Assembly: GCA_029932495.1 (NCBI GenBank)
Contig: JAOZPY010000242.1
Span: 1 to 5,169, forward strand
DNA length: 5,169 nucleotides
Direction: 5' to 3'
Source: Desulfobacterales bacterium
GTDB lineage: Bacteria > Desulfobacterota > Desulfobacteria > Desulfobacterales > JAFDCJ01
The translations under genes were made by a program, and so were the position numbers. The notes under the pieces were generated by a model. The model was not told the origin of the DNA, did not search any database, and was given only the letters and a program-made list of their open reading frames with translations. This document shows, one piece after another, positions 4,777 to 5,169 of this stretch; position 1 is the first letter of the stretch; every line of letters begins with the position of its first letter.

Positions 4777-5169
4777 CCACTTTTCTTTCCCGCAGTACCC
4801 GGCGAAGGACCTTGCCGGTGATATTCTTGGGAAGTTCGTCGATAAACTCAACTTGCTTGGGTGCTTTGTAAGCCGCCATTTTTTCTTTCCCGAAAGCGAT
4901 GATGTCCGCTTCGGTCACCGTTCCTTTGGCCTCTTCTTTCAGGACCACGAAGGCCTTGACCGTTTCTCCCCGGTATTGATCAACAACGCCCACCACCGAC
5001 ACTTCCTGAACAGCCGGATGCTGGTAAAGGTAGTTTTCAACCTCCGCCGGAGCGATATTGTATCCCGACGCAACGATTAAATCCTTGATACGTTCCACAA
5101 AGAAAAGGAAGCCGTCTTCGTCCATATAACCGGCATCGCCCGTGGCCCACCAGCCGTCTTCCAGAAAAC
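4766..5169 (-). CDS. AMP-dependent acyl-CoA ligase, C-terminal part (cut by the right edge)
   Basis: The frame is open from the right edge and ends at TAA (4768-4766), giving the last 134 or so residues of a class I adenylate-forming enzyme. It shows the ATP-contact motif W-A-T-G-D-A-G-Y with D-E-D-G-F, the hinge and A8 region (VERIKDLIVASGYNIAPAEV), and the A10 loop PKNITGKVLRR with the catalytic lysine after the glycine. Such ligases form acyl-CoA from a carboxylic acid, ATP and CoA. The NI-x-P-x-E-V-E form and overall style suggest a medium/long-chain acyl-CoA ligase, but the substrate pocket lies outside the window. An internal ATG at 5125 is only a methionine within the domain, not the start. 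The 3' end directly abuts the toxin remnant. The intact C-terminal motifs suggest this gene is functional. Confidence 0.92.
   Translation of the reverse strand, partial: FLEDGWWATGDAGYMDEDGFLFFVERIKDLIVASGYNIAPAEVENYLYQHPAVQEVSVVGVVDQYRGETVKAFVVLKEEAKGTVTEADIIAFGKEKMAAYKAPKQVEFIDELPKNITGKVLRRVLRERKVEKS

Noticed and set aside
1..5169. CRISPR array, transposase, integrase or rRNA/tRNA gene
   Set aside because: No regularly spaced direct repeats, no transposase or integrase motifs and no structural RNA gene were seen on either strand.

Overview
The window is a piece of bacterial chromosome of moderate GC content. It has one large intact gene, several small genes, two genes cut by the window edges, and an unusual run of gene remnants. 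The gene content (RecQ, a cold-shock-domain protein, AMP-forming acyl-CoA ligases, class II fumarase, a YafQ/RelE-type toxin) is bacterial. Metabolism built on several AMP-forming ligases would suit a Desulfobacterota-like or other proteobacterial heterotroph, but this placement is an inference and is not proved by anything in the window.

Left part (1-1711). Positions 1-71 hold the first 23 or so codons of a minus-strand gene with a good ribosome binding site, tentatively an acetyl-CoA-synthetase-like AMP ligase. A gap of nearly 700 bases follows. Its left half has no recognisable gene and contains one strong hairpin. Its right half is AT-rich, with a plausible promoter and a possibly structured leader ahead of a four-helix membrane protein of unknown function (756-1178). 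Next comes a 75-residue protein made of a four-cysteine zinc ribbon plus one membrane helix (1277-1504).

Middle part (1712-3898). A 67-residue cold-shock-domain protein and a complete RecQ helicase (helicase core, RecQ-Ct zinc/winged-helix region, HRDC domain) lie on the minus strand. The 144-base gap between them holds a convincing sigma70-type promoter for the cold-shock gene.

Right part (3900-5169). Three unrelated broken genes lie side by side between recQ and an AMP-dependent acyl-CoA ligase whose C-terminal 134 residues enter from the right edge. They are the last third or less of a class III aminotransferase (glutamate-1-semialdehyde aminomutase-like), a class II fumarase in which the first 31 or so codons are joined in frame to the last 53 or so, and a YafQ/RelE-family toxin with a small internal deletion and frameshift and no antitoxin. 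The aminotransferase and fumarase remnants converge and share bases of their stop codons. The toxin remnant stops 18 bases before the fumarase start. The segment looks like a deletion-scarred decay zone between intact genes.

I do not see a convincing new defence or mobile system. The most notable observations are the mini-fumarase, the toxin relic, the clustering of these scars, and the possible structured leader at 635-712.
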